A DNA stretch of 64,000 nucleotides from Dreissena polymorpha (taxonomy: Eukaryota; Mollusca; Bivalvia; Myida; Dreissenidae): contig NC_068355.1 of assembly GCF_020536995.1 (NCBI RefSeq), positions 71,094,547 through 71,158,546 on the forward strand. The letters run 5' to 3'. Both the position numbers and the translations under genes were made by a program. Each line of letters starts with the position of its first letter. Positions within the stretch are counted from its first letter, which is position 1. The notes under the pieces were generated by a model, which was given only the letters and a program-made list of their open reading frames with translations, did not search any database and was not told where the DNA came from. Shown piece by piece: positions 1 to 11,431 of the stretch.

Positions 1-382
1 TTAACGCCAGTAATACATATTTCTTTATAATAATGTAAAACTGCTTCTTGGGAGTGGGGAATACAATACTTGCAGTAACAAATATATCTTTAAAACATAT
101 ATCAGGCGTTAATTGGACAAAATAAGAGCTGAAAGTTGACAAAATGATTAAAAGTACGAACTAGATAATGCTTATCTTGAACCACGTGCCTTATATGCGC
201 CTTATAGAAATTAAGCTTTTGAGGGTGCTTAAATGTATGTACATCGTTTATACAGTCCATGCCATGAATCATGCTATTGCTCGTGTGGTATCAGTTCTAT
301 ATGTTCATATAATTTAAATAGACCGTCTCTGCTGTTAAAAGAGAAGAAAAATAAAACCAGTATTTAAAGACGTACATAAATA

Positions 383-630
383 TGAGTCGTGACCTGTCAA
401 AAATGCAAAAGCGTTAAGTGTCCCAGTACAGATTAGCCTGTGTAGTCCGTCGGCTAATCAGGGATGGCACTTTGCGCTGATAGTTTCTGTTTAAAGAATG
501 TATGTTATTAGCAAAAATCCAGTTAAGGCGGAAATTGTTGTCGCTGTTTAGTTTTTTGCGGACCGCACAGGCTAATCTGGGACGATATTTTACGCACATG
601 CTCAAGACCCCCTTTTCACAGAGCACGGCT
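383..630. repeat. Palindromic MITE, diverged copy
   Basis: Shares the core 'agattagcctgtg ... cacaggctaatct' and the ends 'gagtcgtg / cacggct' with the copies near 30.6 kb and 51.5 kb. The two halves are inverted relative to each other, so it can fold into a long hairpin. No coding capacity. More diverged than the other copies. Confidence 0.7.
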
Positions 631-867
631 TATATGTATAAAGGCACACATATCGACTTTTATAATTAAACGACATTACGTCTGAAATGGCATACTATAC
701 TATCGCAATAATTGCGTGTTGTTGTTTTTTTGCTCCAGGAAAAAGTGTACAAAAATTACTAATTTGATTTTCTGTGATATATTTCAACAAAATTTCATCC
801 CAACGCAGTTTTTACTAGAAATGGCGCGGCAGAGGCCGACGCGTATCCCCACGCCGAATGTTTGACC

Positions 868-1590
868 TAGGTGTGCCCCAGGGTTGGTAATGGGGCCATG
901 CATAGCTGAGATTGACCGTATTGTCATAAGAGAGGTTCAGTATCAATTTGAAGTGAATCGGTGTAGAAATGAAGAAATTATAGTAAAAGGCAATTTTGGG
1001 TGGGTGTGGTCTATGTGGGCGGGGCGCCCCAGGGTTGGTAATGGGGCCATGCATAGTTGAGATTGACTGTATTGTCATAAGAGAAGTTCAATATCAATTT
1101 GAAGTGAATCGGTGTAGAAATAAAGAAATTATAGTAAAGGCAATTTTGGGTGGGTGTGGTCTATGTGGGCGGGGCCCCAGGGTTGGTTATGGGGCCATGC
1201 ATAGTTGAGATTGACCATAATGTCATAAGAGAAGTTCAGTATCAATTTGAAGTGAATCCGTGTAGATATGAAAAAATTATAGTAAATGGAATTTTTTGGT
1301 GGGTGTGGCCTATGTGGGCGGGCGCCCCAGGGTTGGGATTGGGGCCATGCATAGTTGAGATTGACCCTAATGTCATAACAAAAGTTCAGTATCAATTTGA
1401 AGTGAATCCGTGTAGAAATGAAAAAATTATAGTAAATGGAAATTTTTGGTGGGTGTGGCCTATGTGGGCGGGGCGCCCCAGGGTTGGGAATGGGGCCATG
1501 CATGGTTGAGATTGACCGTATTGTCATAAGAGAGGTCCAGTATCAATTTGAAGTGAATCGGTGTAGAAATAAAGAAGAAAATGTAAAATA
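868..1590. repeat. ~150-bp tandem repeat, about 4.7 units
   Basis: Each unit begins near 'ccccagggttggtaatgggg' and runs through 'gtatcaatttgaagtgaat' to 'gggtgggtgtggtctatgtg'. Spacing between units is 148-151 bp. Long open frames on both strands here only reflect a period close to a multiple of three. Confidence 0.9.
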
Positions 1591-1763
1591 ACCTAAAAAA
1601 ATGAGTGATAATTTCTGACGCGGCCCCACCCCAACCGCTATAACTTTTGACCCAGGGGTCAGATCAAAATTCCAAATAGTGCAGGGTCGCACATATGCTC
1701 ATAGCTACCATGTGTGTAAGTTTCAAGGTTCTAGTGCTTTTAGTGTAGGAGGAGATAGTGGCC

Positions 1764-1806
1764 AGGACGGACGGACAGACGGACGGACGGACGGACGGAC
1801 GGACGG
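1764..1806. repeat. (GGAC)n microsatellite
   Basis: About ten GGAC units, one of them changed to AGAC. It is the microsatellite part of the pearl-like element. Confidence 0.9.
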
Positions 1807-1929
1807 CGGAGATGACCACAATATCCCCACCTTTTTTTCAAAAAGCGTGGGGATAAATATTGTGGTAACGACATAATAAACAGATCAGAACATGCTATGC
1901 GTTTAAACATTGACTTTAATTGTTAGAAT

Positions 1930-2040
1930 TGTCGCCATCGTACTATCGCGTTCTCGCATTCTCGCCATCGCACTATTGAATTGTCGCCATCGTATTGTCG
2001 CACTGTCGTCATCGTACTATCGCGTTCTCGCATTCTCGCC
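1930..2040. repeat. Short tandem repeat of GTCGCCATCG-type units
   Basis: A 36-bp block (gtcgccatcgtactatcgcg and what follows) occurs at about 1930 and again at about 2005, with related shorter units between. Low-complexity tandem DNA next to the pearl-like element. Confidence 0.75.
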
Positions 2041-2324
2041 CCTCTGGATTTTAATGAGCAACTACGATGGCCCTAACGGTATTTCGTAGTGAATACAGAT
2101 TGAATCACATTGAAATCTTGTTTTGAAAAAACAACAACACTATTTAAGCAGATTTAATATTAAATTTCTGTCTTCAATAACTGATTGATGCTTTATGAAA
2201 ATAAAAATCACATAATTTAAATACATTATAGTATGTCCGTCGCTATGACCAGTTCAATCGCATGTTATACTACAGCTCAGACTTGCTTGCGATTGAGCAT
2301 CCTTTCCGTGCTGGCAGTTATCTT

Positions 2325-2740
2325 ATAGGGACCGTTACATAGAATTTGGAATGTATCGAAGTTTGTCATTACATGAATTTAATTGATAAATGTAAACATT
2401 GAAACTAAAAAGCCCTGTCATCTGGGATCGAGCCACTGACCATTAGAGTAAAAGTTTAGCTGATAACGACTCAGCCATCCGTGCTCATTTGATTAGCTAA
2501 GCATTTTATACTTTATTAAATCCACGCTAAAACAGAACTCAAAAATATTATATTGTTTCGCGTTTGTAACGCGTAATAATGTCCAGGTTATACATCGTCA
2601 AAAGATGGATTTACTGTATATTTCAGAGCAAAGTTAATGTTCAGATTAATATCATAACTACAACGAAATTTGGCAAATCTGACCCAATGCTTTTTTCAAA
2701 TTTATAAATTTACCAAAACGTGAAAACGTCCCTTTATATA
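2325..2740 (-). repeat. TIR element with tRNA-like core, decayed copy
   Basis: The same family as 35374-35820. It has the order 'agggaccgtt...' end, antisense tRNA-like segment (2425-2490, A-box and B-box degraded), 'gtttcgcgtttgtaacgcg' segment, and 'ccaaaacgtgaaaacgtccc' end. Heavily substituted. Confidence 0.6.
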
Positions 2741-4216
2741 TAATAATTCACTTAATATTGATAGTCCAACAATACAAAACATATTATTTGATGCAAAATG
2801 ATGTGACAACAGGATGCTGTTTTCTTGAATTACAATTTAGACTCTAAAAAGGACCTTAACGGACAGAGACAATAACTTCGTCATAATTAATCAAGTGTAA
2901 TATGTAAATTTATCTCCCTTTCAATGCGAATCATTCGTTTATAAAATGCAATGACACGCGTATGAGGCTATTTAAGTCTTAATTTCTTTATTGTTTGTAG
3001 TTTCGTATGTCATGCCCTGTTTTGTAAAGGTAATTTGTCATATTACTTTAATTTGCTGTAGCTTTCTGATGATGTTTACTGATAACGTTTCTTGAGCTTT
3101 ATTGATCGTAGAGTTCGGGTTTTTGAACGTGTTTGTCAATCTCTTGCACGACGGTTACATGTGAGAGCAAGGAACGACAACTCTGCGTGGAGATTGCGTG
3201 TTTGTCTACAGTTTTGTCTCTATTATTTGATTTGTTATTCATTAAGCTTATGGAACATGGGCTACAACTGTTTCAATAAGGAATTCTAGATTTTACATAG
3301 TTGATCCCCTTTTTACAAAACTTGTATTTATAATATTACAGTTTACTTGACAAAGTGTGTTTTTGTGTTGTTATTCGAGGAAGGAGTGTTTTTCATTTAG
3401 GTCTATAATATTGTTCACTTAGTTTGTACACCCTATTAAAAATAGTAATTTGTGTAATTGTTGAAACAATTACATATTGGCTTTTCTGGAAAATAGTACT
3501 TGCATGTATAACTGTCATGTATACAATCTTTTGGAATCTCAAATACAGAACCTTATTGTTGGATTCATGTAAAGCATACGTGTCGTTATACGAAAAATCG
3601 AAGAACGTTCATATCTTCCGTTCAGACGGTTATTTAAGTCTTTACAAAAATCGGGTACTTAAATTCGGGCACCATATGATCCTTTGGAACAATTGCCAAT
3701 ATGAAACCGTTCGACAAAGGGGATAGAATCGCACTGAAATTGCATGTCTTCCGTCGGAACACTTCTTTGTTTAACATACTAAGCGCGGTGAAAAAACAAT
3801 CCGGCGGAACTTTAAAATTTGCCGCCAAAACTTTTGTATAGTAATCAATGTACACAACAAGCTTCTAAAAAATCGTGCGAATCATTTACACCTTCGGAAT
3901 ATTTAAACACTTAATTACAACTTTCGTGTGTATACCACAGACATTCGGCAATAGTATCTATCTCCTCCGCCTTCGCTAACCCAATATATGTAACTATGAC
4001 CCTTGAAATGTTGATTATCAGCCGCCTTCCTATGCTAACTTCTCATCAATTTTCAACCGATTTGCTAAATTCTGGCATCAAATATTCTGTCAGATGCCGT
4101 TTTGATGGTGCATATTTTACACTAAAGTACTAATGTATGCATTCAAGCGGGACGCTTTGTTCTTGCTGTTTGTTTACGTAAAAGAGACAAATGATCTACT
4201 TCACTCATAATTCAGT
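2741..4216. other. AT-rich DNA, nothing recognised
   Basis: Only short open frames, without domain-like sequence or convincing splice sites. Confidence 0.5.
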
Positions 4217-4449
4217 TTAACCCATTTATTCATAGCGTCTAGAAAAAAGGCCTTGGCAAACATATAGACCCAGATGAGACGCCGCATGATGCGGCGTCTC
4301 ATCAGGGTCTGCGCTGTTTGTTTCAAAGAATTTATGTAAGAAATATTCTAAGAATAGAAACAAAATTACTAGACATCCCTTATTTTGGAAATATTTTTTT
4401 AAATCCAATTTAGAAGTATGGGAGAGTCCACTAGGCATAAATGGGTTAA
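4217..4449. repeat. TTAA-bounded hairpin MITE
   Basis: Starts TTAACCCATTTAT and ends ATAAATGGGTTAA, with a central inverted repeat 'gatgagacgccgcatgatgcggcgtctcatc'-type hairpin (arms of about 14 bp). Related copies lie at 17687, 32418 and 34064. Non-coding. Confidence 0.8.
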
Positions 4450-4744
4450 TAACAAAGTAATGAAGCATGTAGTGCTCATGTCACATTAAATTAACTCATT
4501 CAGTTGCGTATTTTACTAACGAGGCTAAATGCTCAATTTAATATGAAACTTATTAAATTTGGTATTACTTATACAAATGGATTTGAAATAGTTTTGTTAT
4601 ACACGTATATAGGCGAATTATGTGATAATAATATTAAACAGTTATTATCAGTGAACTTATTTTAGTTCCGCTCTAAAATTTATTATAATTACCATAAATG
4701 CACAACAACTTTACTGGTTATAGATGTTCACTTGGACAGTTATG

Positions 4745-5990
4745 TGCTCTATTCGCTATTCCTCCATGACGCCTGTAAGGTAGCTCGTGACGTTGCGGAC
4801 TCCATAAAGTTCGAAAGGGTGCACCGTACACCGGGTTCACCAATTTCTGGCAAGGTCAGATATATAGTGGCAAAATTTACATATTTCAAGGACAGGGAGA
4901 GCGTTCGAAAGTGCTGGAAAGAGTTAGATGGGACTGTGCACCGTGTTTTCGAACAATTTCCACAGGACGTCATCGAAAAACGGCGTAAATTAGTGCCTAA
5001 GATGAAGGAGGCAAGGCGACAGGGTAAGCGTGCGTACCTGGTGTACGATACTCTTTACATCGACGGAAACGCGGTGCGAGCGGAGGGGCACGAAGGCGGT
5101 GAGATATCCATACTATCATGGAATGTACATGGACTGAGTGAATGTAAAAAATCTAGTGCTGAGTTTGTAAATATGCTATGTTCTTCTGATATATGTTTCG
5201 TAGTTGAATCGTGGACCAAAGCTTCTAGTAACATTACAATCAATGGCTATCAATCTTTTAACTTTTTTAGAAAATTTCAACACAGGAATGCACGGCGATG
5301 CAGCGGTGGAATTGTTATCTACTTTAAAGACCATCTGAAAGATGGCATCGAAATTGTTCGTAACCATCACGACACTATTATTTGGTTAAAACTTAAACAT
5401 GATTTTTTTAATACTGCTAATGATATGTATATATGTGGAAGCTATGTATGGGGAGAAGATTGTCCAGTTTATAATACCATTATCGTGGATCTTTTTTATA
5501 TTTTATTTTAGAAAATGATGTTTCATGTTATTCTGTACTTGGTAGTGTCTTTGATACAGGAGATCTGAATAGTAGAACAAGTAATAAATGTGATTTTATT
5601 GTATATGACTCAATTAATACTGTACTTGACGATTTTGACTATATACCAGATCACTCCTCAGTTAGGACCTCGATTGATATAATACACAATAATCATGGGA
5701 TTAAATTGCTCGATTTATGTAAATCAACCACTTTACGTATTGTCAATGGAAGCATAGGTGATAGTTGTAAACAAACATTCTTTTCAAGTAACGGTTCATC
5801 TGGCATTGACTACTTATTGACCAATGAATGCAACTTTCCATTGTTATCACCATTTACTGTTGGCGAATTTAACGAGTGGAGTGATCATGCTCCGTTGCAC
5901 TTTTCATTGTTTGGTTATAATGCGCAATTAATTTCCTTCTATATTACATATAAAATTCGAGTTCGATATCAATTTTTACCATGGTCAAGC
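4745..5990 (+). mobile_element. 5' fragment of a LINE: ORF1-like domain plus endonuclease
   Basis: An open frame to 5511 first encodes an L1-ORF1-like RNA-binding and C-terminal domain (FKDRESVRKCWKEL, PKMKEARRQGKRAYLV, LYIDG) and then, in the same frame, the start of an APE-type endonuclease (ISILSWNVHGLSE, VVESWTK). The rest of the endonuclease continues in other frames to about 5930, with IVNGSIGD, GSSGIDYLLTN and SDHAPLHFSLF, the last resembling the terminal SDH block. At least one frameshift separates the parts, and no reverse transcriptase follows. The copy is therefore cut short at its 3' end and dead. Confidence 0.75.
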
Positions 5991-6366
5991 AATGACCCAC
6001 TATATCATCATACATCATTGGAATGATAAATGCACAATCTTTTTAACAAATGGATGTCATTAAATTCTATACGTTGTAACTCAAAATATTCAACTTAGAA
6101 TAGGCACACCGGTTTTGACAGCTGTGCAGGCGACCATTTTGGGCTCAAATAGTATGACCTACTTTCATAGCCGGGAACCATCAACAGAAAAAGTAGAGCA
6201 CAAAAAGGCTTTTTTTTCTTATTGCTTACAAATATACCTTCAAATTGATACAAAAACATTCCATTTGCAACGTATTTTACAAATCCTATGCAGCATGCAC
6301 TGAACAATGTGTGCTAAGTATCAAACTGACTGCATGTAACCCTGCAAACAGGAGTTCCGGTTTGGG

Positions 6367-7007
6367 GTTATGTGACCTTTAAGAGAACCCATCCCCTTCA
6401 AATTTGAATTAAAGGCACTTTTCCCACAGGTATAATCTGTTTTGAGAAAGATCACAAAGTTCCGGTACAATGACACACAGATTTATTCATAAAAGTTGCC
6501 ATTGAAAGCGCCATGCGTAACAGCGTTTCTCGTCAAGAATTAAGGTAGAAAAGCCAAATCTGGTTTCATCATACATTCAGCACTAAGACTCCATACAAGG
6601 CATCACTTTCGATTCTAATAGGCAAAGCTGGTATAACATATGACTTTATAAGTGAAAAAAATCATCAATGTCAATATTTGTGCATCAAATGATTCGAACA
6701 AACTTAAAAAAAAAAATTGGCACATTTTAGCTAAAATCCATGTAGAAGCAGCATTTCTGATGTCATTTGACCCAACAAAAGGGCTTGCTTGCATGGAAAA
6801 ACAACACACTTGACTTCCTGACTAAAAAATGTCATCGTCAGACATGAGCTTTAAGTATTTTGTCACACCTGGACCTATGATTCCTCGGCTCGAGTTCCGT
6901 CTCGGACAGGCTCCGGAAAGTGTTAGTCTGGCCCGGATGCTCAATTTCGTGTAATCTGAGAAAACAAAAAGGTTTTGTGTGCACATTTACCCATTACGGT
7001 GCCAACT
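6367..7007. repeat. Duplicated block, copy 1
   Basis: Near-identical to 8010-8650 in the same orientation. Both begin around 'ctttaagagaacc' and end at 'acggtgccaactaat'. Differences are scattered substitutions and small indels. The minus strand has a short open frame starting MSDDD, interrupted in this copy by one extra base. Confidence 0.85.
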
Positions 7008-8009
7008 AATGTAAATAAGATACAATTAGAGTAAGCTTTCAATAGTCTTTGTTGCTTTATTTGCTGCAAATGGTTAATTCACCACGCCGGCATCAAATTG
7101 TCGGGCACACTGGCACAGTTATCGCCACACAATGTGGTTTCAGAGCTGGAGTAAATGCAAAACACCCAATTTTCCTAATTTTGGTGACAAAAGTGTGCCA
7201 GGATATCAAAGAAATCATTTTACAATAGATTTCATTGAAAATAACGGCGTACTAACCTGCAAAGACACCGATCCTCACGACACGACTGGGCGAGTGTTGA
7301 TGGCCGTCTCCGAATCAGTCATGCTGTACAGTTTTCGATGGCCTGTCACTTCAGCCGGACTTGTAAACCAATTGGACGACAGTTCAGGCAGAGCTATAGA
7401 CCCATTTCGACACCGCCTACAAATGCACACTTAGGTTTACGCATAATATTGAGGTCACTTAAATACAGATTCCCTGGTGTTTTTCACAACAACATTCTTC
7501 CAGGAAAGAAAGCATACTGTTATTATCATTTTTGTGTTTTCAGCTGAATACTTAATTATACTTGAACTCTGCAAGATATCCAAACAGGAAAAATAAGGCA
7601 AAGTAGTGTTATTCTGAGTAGATCTGCCTGATGGAGTTGAAGGCGAAGGCATATAGCAGTGTGGGTCCAAAATTGGCGGGCATTTTTAACAGTAAAAGGC
7701 TAAAAATGTAAACAATAATAATAAATACAGATGAAACAAATACATGCATTAGGTTCATTATTGAGATTGATGCAAAAAAATGCCACTGAAAAACAATACC
7801 GAGTGTTTTAGTAGTCTTAGAATATGTCTCCGGAACAGGTTTCGTTGTGATTTTCCAGCATTTACCCCCCCCCCTTATGAACCCAAGTGCAACAGCCCAA
7901 TGTTAAACAGCCTTAATTTGGGTCAAAATGACATCTGGCAGTTATGTTTTGCAATACAGAGAGTTTTTGATGGTCAATTGTCAAAATTCTGGCAGACGAC
8001 TAACTTGGT
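7008..8009. other. Spacer between the duplicated blocks
   Basis: A 100-codon open frame at 7132-7434 (+) has no recognised domain and no clear splice context. No repeat ends were identified here. Confidence 0.4.
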
Positions 8010-8650
8010 CGGATGTGCTTTAAGAGAACCAACCCCTTCAAATTTGAATTAAAGGCACTTTTCCCACAGGTATAATATGTTTTGAGAAAGATCACAAAGT
8101 TCCGGTACAATGACACACAGATTTATTCATAAAAGTTGCCATTGAAAGCGCCATGCGTAACAGCGTTTCGCGTCAAGAATTAAGGTAGAAAAGCCAAACT
8201 TGGTTACATCATACATTCAGCACTTAGACTCCATACAAGGCATCACTTTCGAATCTAATAGGCAAAGCTGATATATCATATGACTTTATAAGTGGAAAAA
8301 ATCCTCAATTTCAATATTTGTGCATCAAAGCAGGTTTTGCACCGGATTCGAACAAACTTTTTTTTAATGGCATATTTTAGGTAAAATCCATGTAGGAGCA
8401 GCATTTCTGATGTCATTTGACCCAACAAAAGGGCTTGCTTGCATGGAAAAACAACACACTTGACTTCCTGACTAAAAAAGTCATCGTCAGACATGAGCTT
8501 TAACTATTTTGTCACACCTGGACCTCGGCTCGAGTTCCGTCTCGGACAGGCTCCGGAAAGTGTCAGTCTGGCCCGGGTGCTCAATTCCGTGTAATCTGAG
8601 AAAACAAAAAGGTTTTGTGTGCACATTTACCCATTACGGTGCCAACTAAT
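8010..8650. repeat. Duplicated block, copy 2
   Basis: Second copy of 6367-7007. On the minus strand an ATG at about 8494 opens a frame beginning MSDDDFFSQEVKCVVFPC that runs ~40 codons before becoming low-complexity. A GC-rich stretch (8520-8580) lies just upstream of it. Function unknown. Confidence 0.8.
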
Positions 8651-8815
8651 AAAAGTTTGATACTATAATCGAGGATATATGTGGAAAGCGAATTACGCAA
8701 CAAGAAGTAATCCAACTTTAGTTCTTCTGTATAAGGTATATTTATATAACTTGCATAAGTCCAATAATAATCGAACAAAGTATACTAGGAATGTGAAAAG
8801 ACGCGATTTCACCCT

Positions 8816-9029
8816 TAACCCTTTGCATGCTGGGAAATTTGTCGTCTGCTAAAATGTCGTCTGTTGAATTTCTAAAATTAGCATTTTCTTCGAATTTTTT
8901 TCAAAGAATACTATCAGAATAGCAAACAGTTTGGATCCAGATGAGACGCCACATTATGTGGCGTCTCATCTGGATCCAAACTGTTTGCAAAGGCCTTTAA
9001 AATTCAGCTCCAGCGCTTTAAGGGTTAAC
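8816..9029. repeat. Hairpin MITE with a perfect 32-bp-arm core
   Basis: Outer inverted ends 'ttaaccctttgcatgctgg' and its imperfect complement near 9005-9027. In the centre, 8922-8953 and 8957-8988 are exact reverse complements separated by TTA. The core shares 'agatgagacgcc' with the TTAA-bounded MITE family although the outer parts differ. Confidence 0.85.
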
Positions 9030-9820
9030 TGTTTGATCGTCACAATGTATAGACGTAACATCTTATTATACCTCACGTGACTTTCTCATGTACTAATTTA
9101 TATATACCTAGCGAGCAACAATGTTTAATGTCTCATGGGGAATTATTTTTAATTTCACCTTAACATGGAGCTAATTATAGAACAACGGAAAACCAAAAAG
9201 GAAATTATGTAAAACTTTAGATTTATCTTAAGTTTATGAAAATTCTAACATCTATCAACTTTTTTCACAAATTATATCCAGCAAGAAACATTTTCAAATT
9301 CTATTATCATTTATAGTGAATGGGTGAATCGTGCTAACCAGAAATACAATTTGTTTCGAGATCGCCATAACCGGTCAGAAAGGATCTTTAATTTTGTATT
9401 TGCTCTTCAAAACACTATTAGACACCGCTCATAGTAACGAAACGTTATACCAGACTCTATGGGGATAAATGCGTGCATATTTAATCACGGTCGACGCTTT
9501 TTACGGCGAAAGGCTTACATGTAAATTCATGTGTGATATGAATGTAAATTTCAAATACAAAATGTGAAAAAAATAAATCTGTCAATTAGAACACGTATTC
9601 ATGTTGTATATGAAACACTTTGCCATCTTGATAACCTTACAAATGGTAATCTTTTTAACATATTAAAATACATATCAATGTCAAAGTTACAATTGATATA
9701 ATAGTATCATTTTGTTTTTATTATAAGGATTTGTAATATTATGATAATTAATACAAAAAGACTAACCTTGAGCCTTGAAAACTGACTGTGTTGGTGGTAT
9801 TTCACAAATCAGTTAAGAAC
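9030..9820. other. AT-rich DNA, nothing recognised
   Basis: No open frame or repeat boundary could be supported between the hairpin MITE and the ISL2EU elements. Confidence 0.45.
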
Positions 9821-10225
9821 ACGTCAGTCCCGGAAATCCGCATTTGGGGTTTTCCAATATTAAGGTCACGTGATTCCGGTACAAACAAATCTACGCGAGG
9901 CGCGAATGTTTGAGTGTTTTACACATTTGAGTATCCCTATCAATAATCAGATATTCATGTTTGACATTCAGTTATCTATCTTCTAAATATGTATTTTTAC
10001 TGCCATACACATTTGTTCTATTAAAATGGAAAATTAATTATAATTATTAATAATGATAGTTTTCCTGTTTGGGAATCACTAAAAAGTATAAAGTAATAGA
10101 AGTAAATAACAGTTTAAAATATTCTTATTTAGATCGGATAACTGAATATAAACTGACTGACTGGTTATTTTAACAGTATAAAACAGTTGATGTAGGCAAC
10201 AAACTCACATCAAATCACATCAAAT

Positions 10226-10231
10226 TTTATT
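10226..10231 (-). terminator. Candidate poly(A) signal for the YqaJ gene
   Basis: AATAAA read on the minus strand, about 240 bp past the stop codon. It lies beyond the inverted catalytic-core segment, so that segment would be inside the 3' UTR. Confidence 0.35.
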
Positions 10232-10388
10232 TTAAGTCGGTACATGTGTAACAAAGAAACATTAGCTATGAAAAGCTATTAACCGACATTTACAATAATA
10301 ACATGTATATTTAAAACAAAAACATTATCAATCCTATAGACTATAAGACATAATGTATTGAAAAACAAATATATTCATACAGAGACAT

Positions 10389-10431
10389 AATTCTTGCATG
10401 TTCCCCAGATGGGGTTGTACGTTGGAAACTA
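10389..10431 (+). repeat. Inverted 42-bp copy of the YqaJ catalytic core
   Basis: Matches, in opposite orientation, the coding segment at about 10808-10850 (ILACSPDGVV region) with four mismatches, the first 23 bases being identical. The same segment sits at 16413-16455 in copy B, so it is a family feature. In the YqaJ transcript it would lie in the 3' UTR and be complementary to the coding region. Confidence 0.85.
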
Positions 10432-10467
10432 AAAAAAACTCCATTTTAGATTTCTACGTTTATATCA

Positions 10468-11431
10468 TTACTTCTTTGAGTGCAAACTATTCAACATAAC
10501 ATGAAAGTATGACTCGTGATAAAACTTGTACAAAGAACACTTAACTGCTTCCCAAAATGCAGAGTAAAATTCAACTTGAACACTATGTATACCCTTATGA
10601 GTATACCCAGCTAATACACAGTTTTCTATACCAGTTACTCCCATCTGGCTTTGAATCTGGCTAAAATATGAATGAGAAGGACTCATTTTTAAAATCTTGT
10701 CTTCACTTTCAATGCATTTTTTTTGACAACTTAAGTGCATTTTTTTTGGATGAAAATGCTTATATTTAAACAAGCATTTTATTTCCAAAAGAAATTTTCC
10801 ACATAGTTTGCAATGCACAACACCATCTGGGGAACATGCAAGAATTTGACCAACTTTTGAAATGACCAGTCCTGGAGCACTAACTTTGGGATTACCAAAG
10901 CGATGCTCAAAGCGGTGCGCCTTAATAAACATGTCACGAGCTTTGTCCTCAAAACGACGTCCAAAACTAATAGAATCAGGAACATATGTATTATCAACTT
11001 TAATTCCAAATAGTACAAAATTGGCAGTTTTTTCCGTATCCTTAGAATGAATAATTTTATGAAAAATTGAGGCAGTCAACAGACCTTTCCTCATGTTAGG
11101 CCAATTATCATTCTTGGATTGACCTCTTGTGGACTTCTCAATGTCATTACACTCCAAAGAAGAGTACAATAACGTGTAGTGTACAAATATGTTTGAACAG
11201 TTACAAGAACTGTGAGCGCATTCATGATCCTGGACAAACTGTTGAGCTTTCTCTGTAGGAGTTGCACACTTTAGTGGTGGTGGTGGCCTGGAACTACTGG
11301 AACAATCATGTATGGCACGTAGTGCACATGCACTAGGTTGAAGGTCCTTGAGTTTGTTGAAGAATACACCAGGTTCAGGAATTTGGAAGTCCATAGGTAG
11401 CGGCAAGTAAACGGGAGCTGGAGTTCCTCGT
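10468..11431 (-). CDS. YqaJ nuclease-domain exon
   Basis: Open for 320 codons from acceptor ttttttacag to TAA at 10468. Encodes the catalytic E in GRRFEDKA, D in SPDG, the E-x-K pair in LEIKC and the Q-x-Q of FSQIQSQM, in the order usual for YqaJ-type exonuclease folds. No defect is visible within this exon. Confidence 0.85.

Larger units (their letters stand above)
844..1856. mobile_element. pearl/Biv160-like non-autonomous element with tandem core
   Basis: Bounded by the inverted ends TATCCCCACGC (844) and GCGTGGGGATA (1856). Inside are nearly five tandem units of about 150 bp (unit starts near 881, 1032, 1180, 1330, 1481), then unique sequence, then a (GGAC)n tract. This architecture of short inverted ends, tandem core and ACGG-type microsatellite matches bivalve pearl elements, which carry Biv160-type satellite monomers and have been linked to Helentron/HINE non-autonomous elements. 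The family assignment is from memory of that architecture. Confidence 0.75.

Noticed and set aside
1129-1527. Long overlapping open frames on both strands in the tandem array
   Set aside because: They follow from ~150-bp units whose length is near a multiple of three; the peptides simply repeat with the units.
868-1590. CRISPR-like regular repeats
   Set aside because: Units are ~150 bp and contiguous with no unique spacers, in animal DNA; it is a satellite-type tandem array.
4226-4468. 80-codon minus-strand frame
   Set aside because: Lies inside the TTAA-bounded MITE and recurs, altered, in its other copies.
7132-7434. 100-codon plus-strand frame between the duplicated blocks
   Set aside because: No domain, no splice context and no sign of selection that I can see; kept only as a note in the spacer entry.
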